Assembly (NCBI RefSeq): GCF_963259705.1
Contig: NC_081844.1
Location: 32,101,341-32,165,340, forward strand
Direction: 5' to 3'
DNA from: Myotis daubentonii
Taxonomy: Eukaryota; Chordata; Mammalia; Chiroptera; Vespertilionidae
Length of the DNA stretch: 64,000 nt
The translations under genes and the position numbers were made by a program. Positions 62,830 to 64,000 of the stretch are shown one piece after another (positions within the stretch are counted from its first letter, which is position 1; every line of letters begins with the position of its first letter). The notes under the pieces are model-generated. The model was not told the origin of the DNA and made no database searches. It was given only the letters and a program-made list of their open reading frames with translations.

Positions 62830-62978
62830 TCATCATGTATTTTTATTTATTTATTTCTATTAAATTTATTGGGATTACATTGGTTAATAATATTATATAA
62901 ATTTCAGGTGTATAGCATTATAATCCTACATTTGTATATTCCATTGTGTGCTCACCTCCCAAAGTTTAGTTTCCTTCC
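62830..62978 (-). mobile_element. Possible L1 fragment
   Basis: AT-rich sequence with ATTGGGATTACATTGGTTAA and TGTATATTCCATTGTGTGC resembles a known mammalian L1-associated stretch. The identity is uncertain. Confidence 0.4.
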
Positions 62979-62993
62979 ATCACCATGAATTTT

Positions 62994-63207
62994 TTTTTAA
63001 AATATATTTTACTGATTTTTTACAGAGAAGAAGGGAGAGGGATAGAGTTAGAAACATCGATGAGAGAGAAACATCGATCAGCTGCCTCCTGCACGCCCCC
63101 CAGTGGGGATATGCCCGCAACCAAGGTACATGCCCTTGACCGGAATCGAACCTGGGACCCTTGAGTCTGCAGGCCGACGCTCTATCCACTGAGCCAAACC
63201 GGTTCGG
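62994..63207 (-). mobile_element. VES SINE
   Basis: This well preserved reverse copy has the target duplication CCATCACCATGAATTTT at 62977-62993 and 63208-63224. Confidence 0.94.
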
Positions 63208-63220
63208 CCATCACCATGAA

Positions 63221-63224
<4 letters not shown>

Positions 63225-63305
<81 letters not shown>
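63225..63305. repeat. (TA)n microsatellite
   Basis: About 40 uninterrupted TA units between two SINEs. Confidence 0.98.
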
Positions 63306-63307
<2 letters not shown>

Positions 63308-63503
63308 ATTCCAGAGAGTACGGGAGTGGGAGAGAGAGATAGAAACATCAATGATGAGAGAAATCATTGATTGGCTGCCTCCTGCACACCCCACACAGGG
63401 GCTCGAGTCCACAACCTGGGCGTGTGCCCTGACCAGGAATCGAATTGAACCACCTCCTGGTTCACAGGTTGACTCTCAACCACTGAGCCATGCCAGCTGG
63501 GCG
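63303..63503 (-). mobile_element. VES SINE
   Basis: It is a reverse copy whose tail is the expanded (TA)n. The head is GAGCCATGCCAGCTGGGC. Confidence 0.9.
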
Positions 63504-63599
63504 CCATGAAAATTTCTTACATTAACTTTTGTTTTTAAAAAATATTACATTAAAGTATTATTTATCTTGAAGGGTTTTGGGGGAGCTTTAAATTTTGCT

Positions 63600-63720
63600 T
63601 ATTCAATTGGCCCTCATTCTAGGGTCTAACTTCCATTTTATAGATGGGAAAACTAAGGCTCAAAAAAGTTATTCTTCTGTAGAGGGCAAGCTGCATGGTT
63701 GATGATTAGATGAGAATTAA
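63600..63720 (-). repeat. MIR-like remnant
   Basis: It has CATTTTATAGATGGGAAAACTAAGGCTC, an antisense MIR phrase. Confidence 0.55.
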
Positions 63721-63887
63721 GAGACTGTGCATTTAACACTTGCCAGGGTGGTAACACGCATTATTTCAATGAGGCCTGGTCTCCGCATGGCAGGAAGAGA
63801 CATTCTATCAAACCTGAGTCAGGTGCCATCCCTCCTCCATCCACAGCCCTCCAGGGCTCCCACCTTCTTCAGAGTAAAGGTTTTACA

Positions 63888-64000
63888 GCCTCCCCAGTCC
63901 TGTGCTGTAAAAGAAAAGGAGCTGCTTTTAGAAAGTTCTTCACTATTCCAGCCGGGTTCTGGAGCACACAGACCCCGCAAGCATGTGAGAATCCCCGATT
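63888..64000 (-). repeat. Inverted repeat, right arm (113 bp, reaches the window edge)
   Basis: It is the exact reverse complement of 62452-62564. The inner boundary is at 63888; the outer boundary is cut by the window end, so the arm may be longer. Confidence 0.97.

Overview
The window looks like nuclear DNA of a vesper bat (Vespertilionidae or a close relative). It carries more than thirty tRNA-derived VES SINEs and HeliBat-type Helitrons with 5' TC and 3' CTAG ends inserted between A and T. It also has several non-autonomous hAT elements, one of which I recognise as SPIN, plus bat L1 3' ends over an older mammalian layer (L1, L2, MIR, MER20, MLT1-like). I cannot name the species.

Two protein-coding genes are supported, both on the minus strand. 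GNA11 (G alpha-11) is complete in seven coding exons between 43491 and 15689. The exons are 136, 185, 155, 129, 130, 154 and 191 bp, and join in phase into 359 codons plus a stop. Exon 1 lies in a CpG island (about 42.8-44.1 kb), intron 1 is about 20 kb, and a repeat-poor 3' UTR of about 2.5 kb ends near a polyadenylation signal at 13148-13153. Downstream of it, coding exon 1 of GNA15 (G alpha-15/16) lies at 5581-5437, and the rest of that gene is off the left edge. The head-to-tail GNA11-GNA15 order matches the pair on human chromosome 19p13.3. Both products are Gq-class G-protein alpha subunits that couple receptors to phospholipase C beta.

Layout: 1-5436 GNA15 intron 1; 5437-5581 GNA15 exon 1; 5.6-13.1 kb intergenic, with a composite Helitron at 8.3-9.9 kb and a SPIN copy inside an old L1 at 12.2 kb; 13.1-15.7 kb GNA11 3' UTR; 15.7-23.3 kb GNA11 exons 7 to 2; 23.3-43.4 kb GNA11 intron 1, with five abutting Helitrons at 28.1-32.1 kb and nested L1/hAT/SINE insertions at 32.3-37.0 kb; 43.4-44.1 kb exon 1 and promoter; 44.1-64.0 kb upstream sequence without a recognisable gene. 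The upstream part holds a degenerate minisatellite, two full Helitrons, many L1 and SINE copies, a perfect 111-bp tandem duplication, and a perfect 113-bp inverted repeat that reaches the right edge.

I found no new protein-coding system. The most unusual structures are the Helitron array, the repeated composite Helitron, the minisatellite beside the GNA11 promoter, the SPIN element and the terminal inverted repeat. All family names come from recognition, not database searches.
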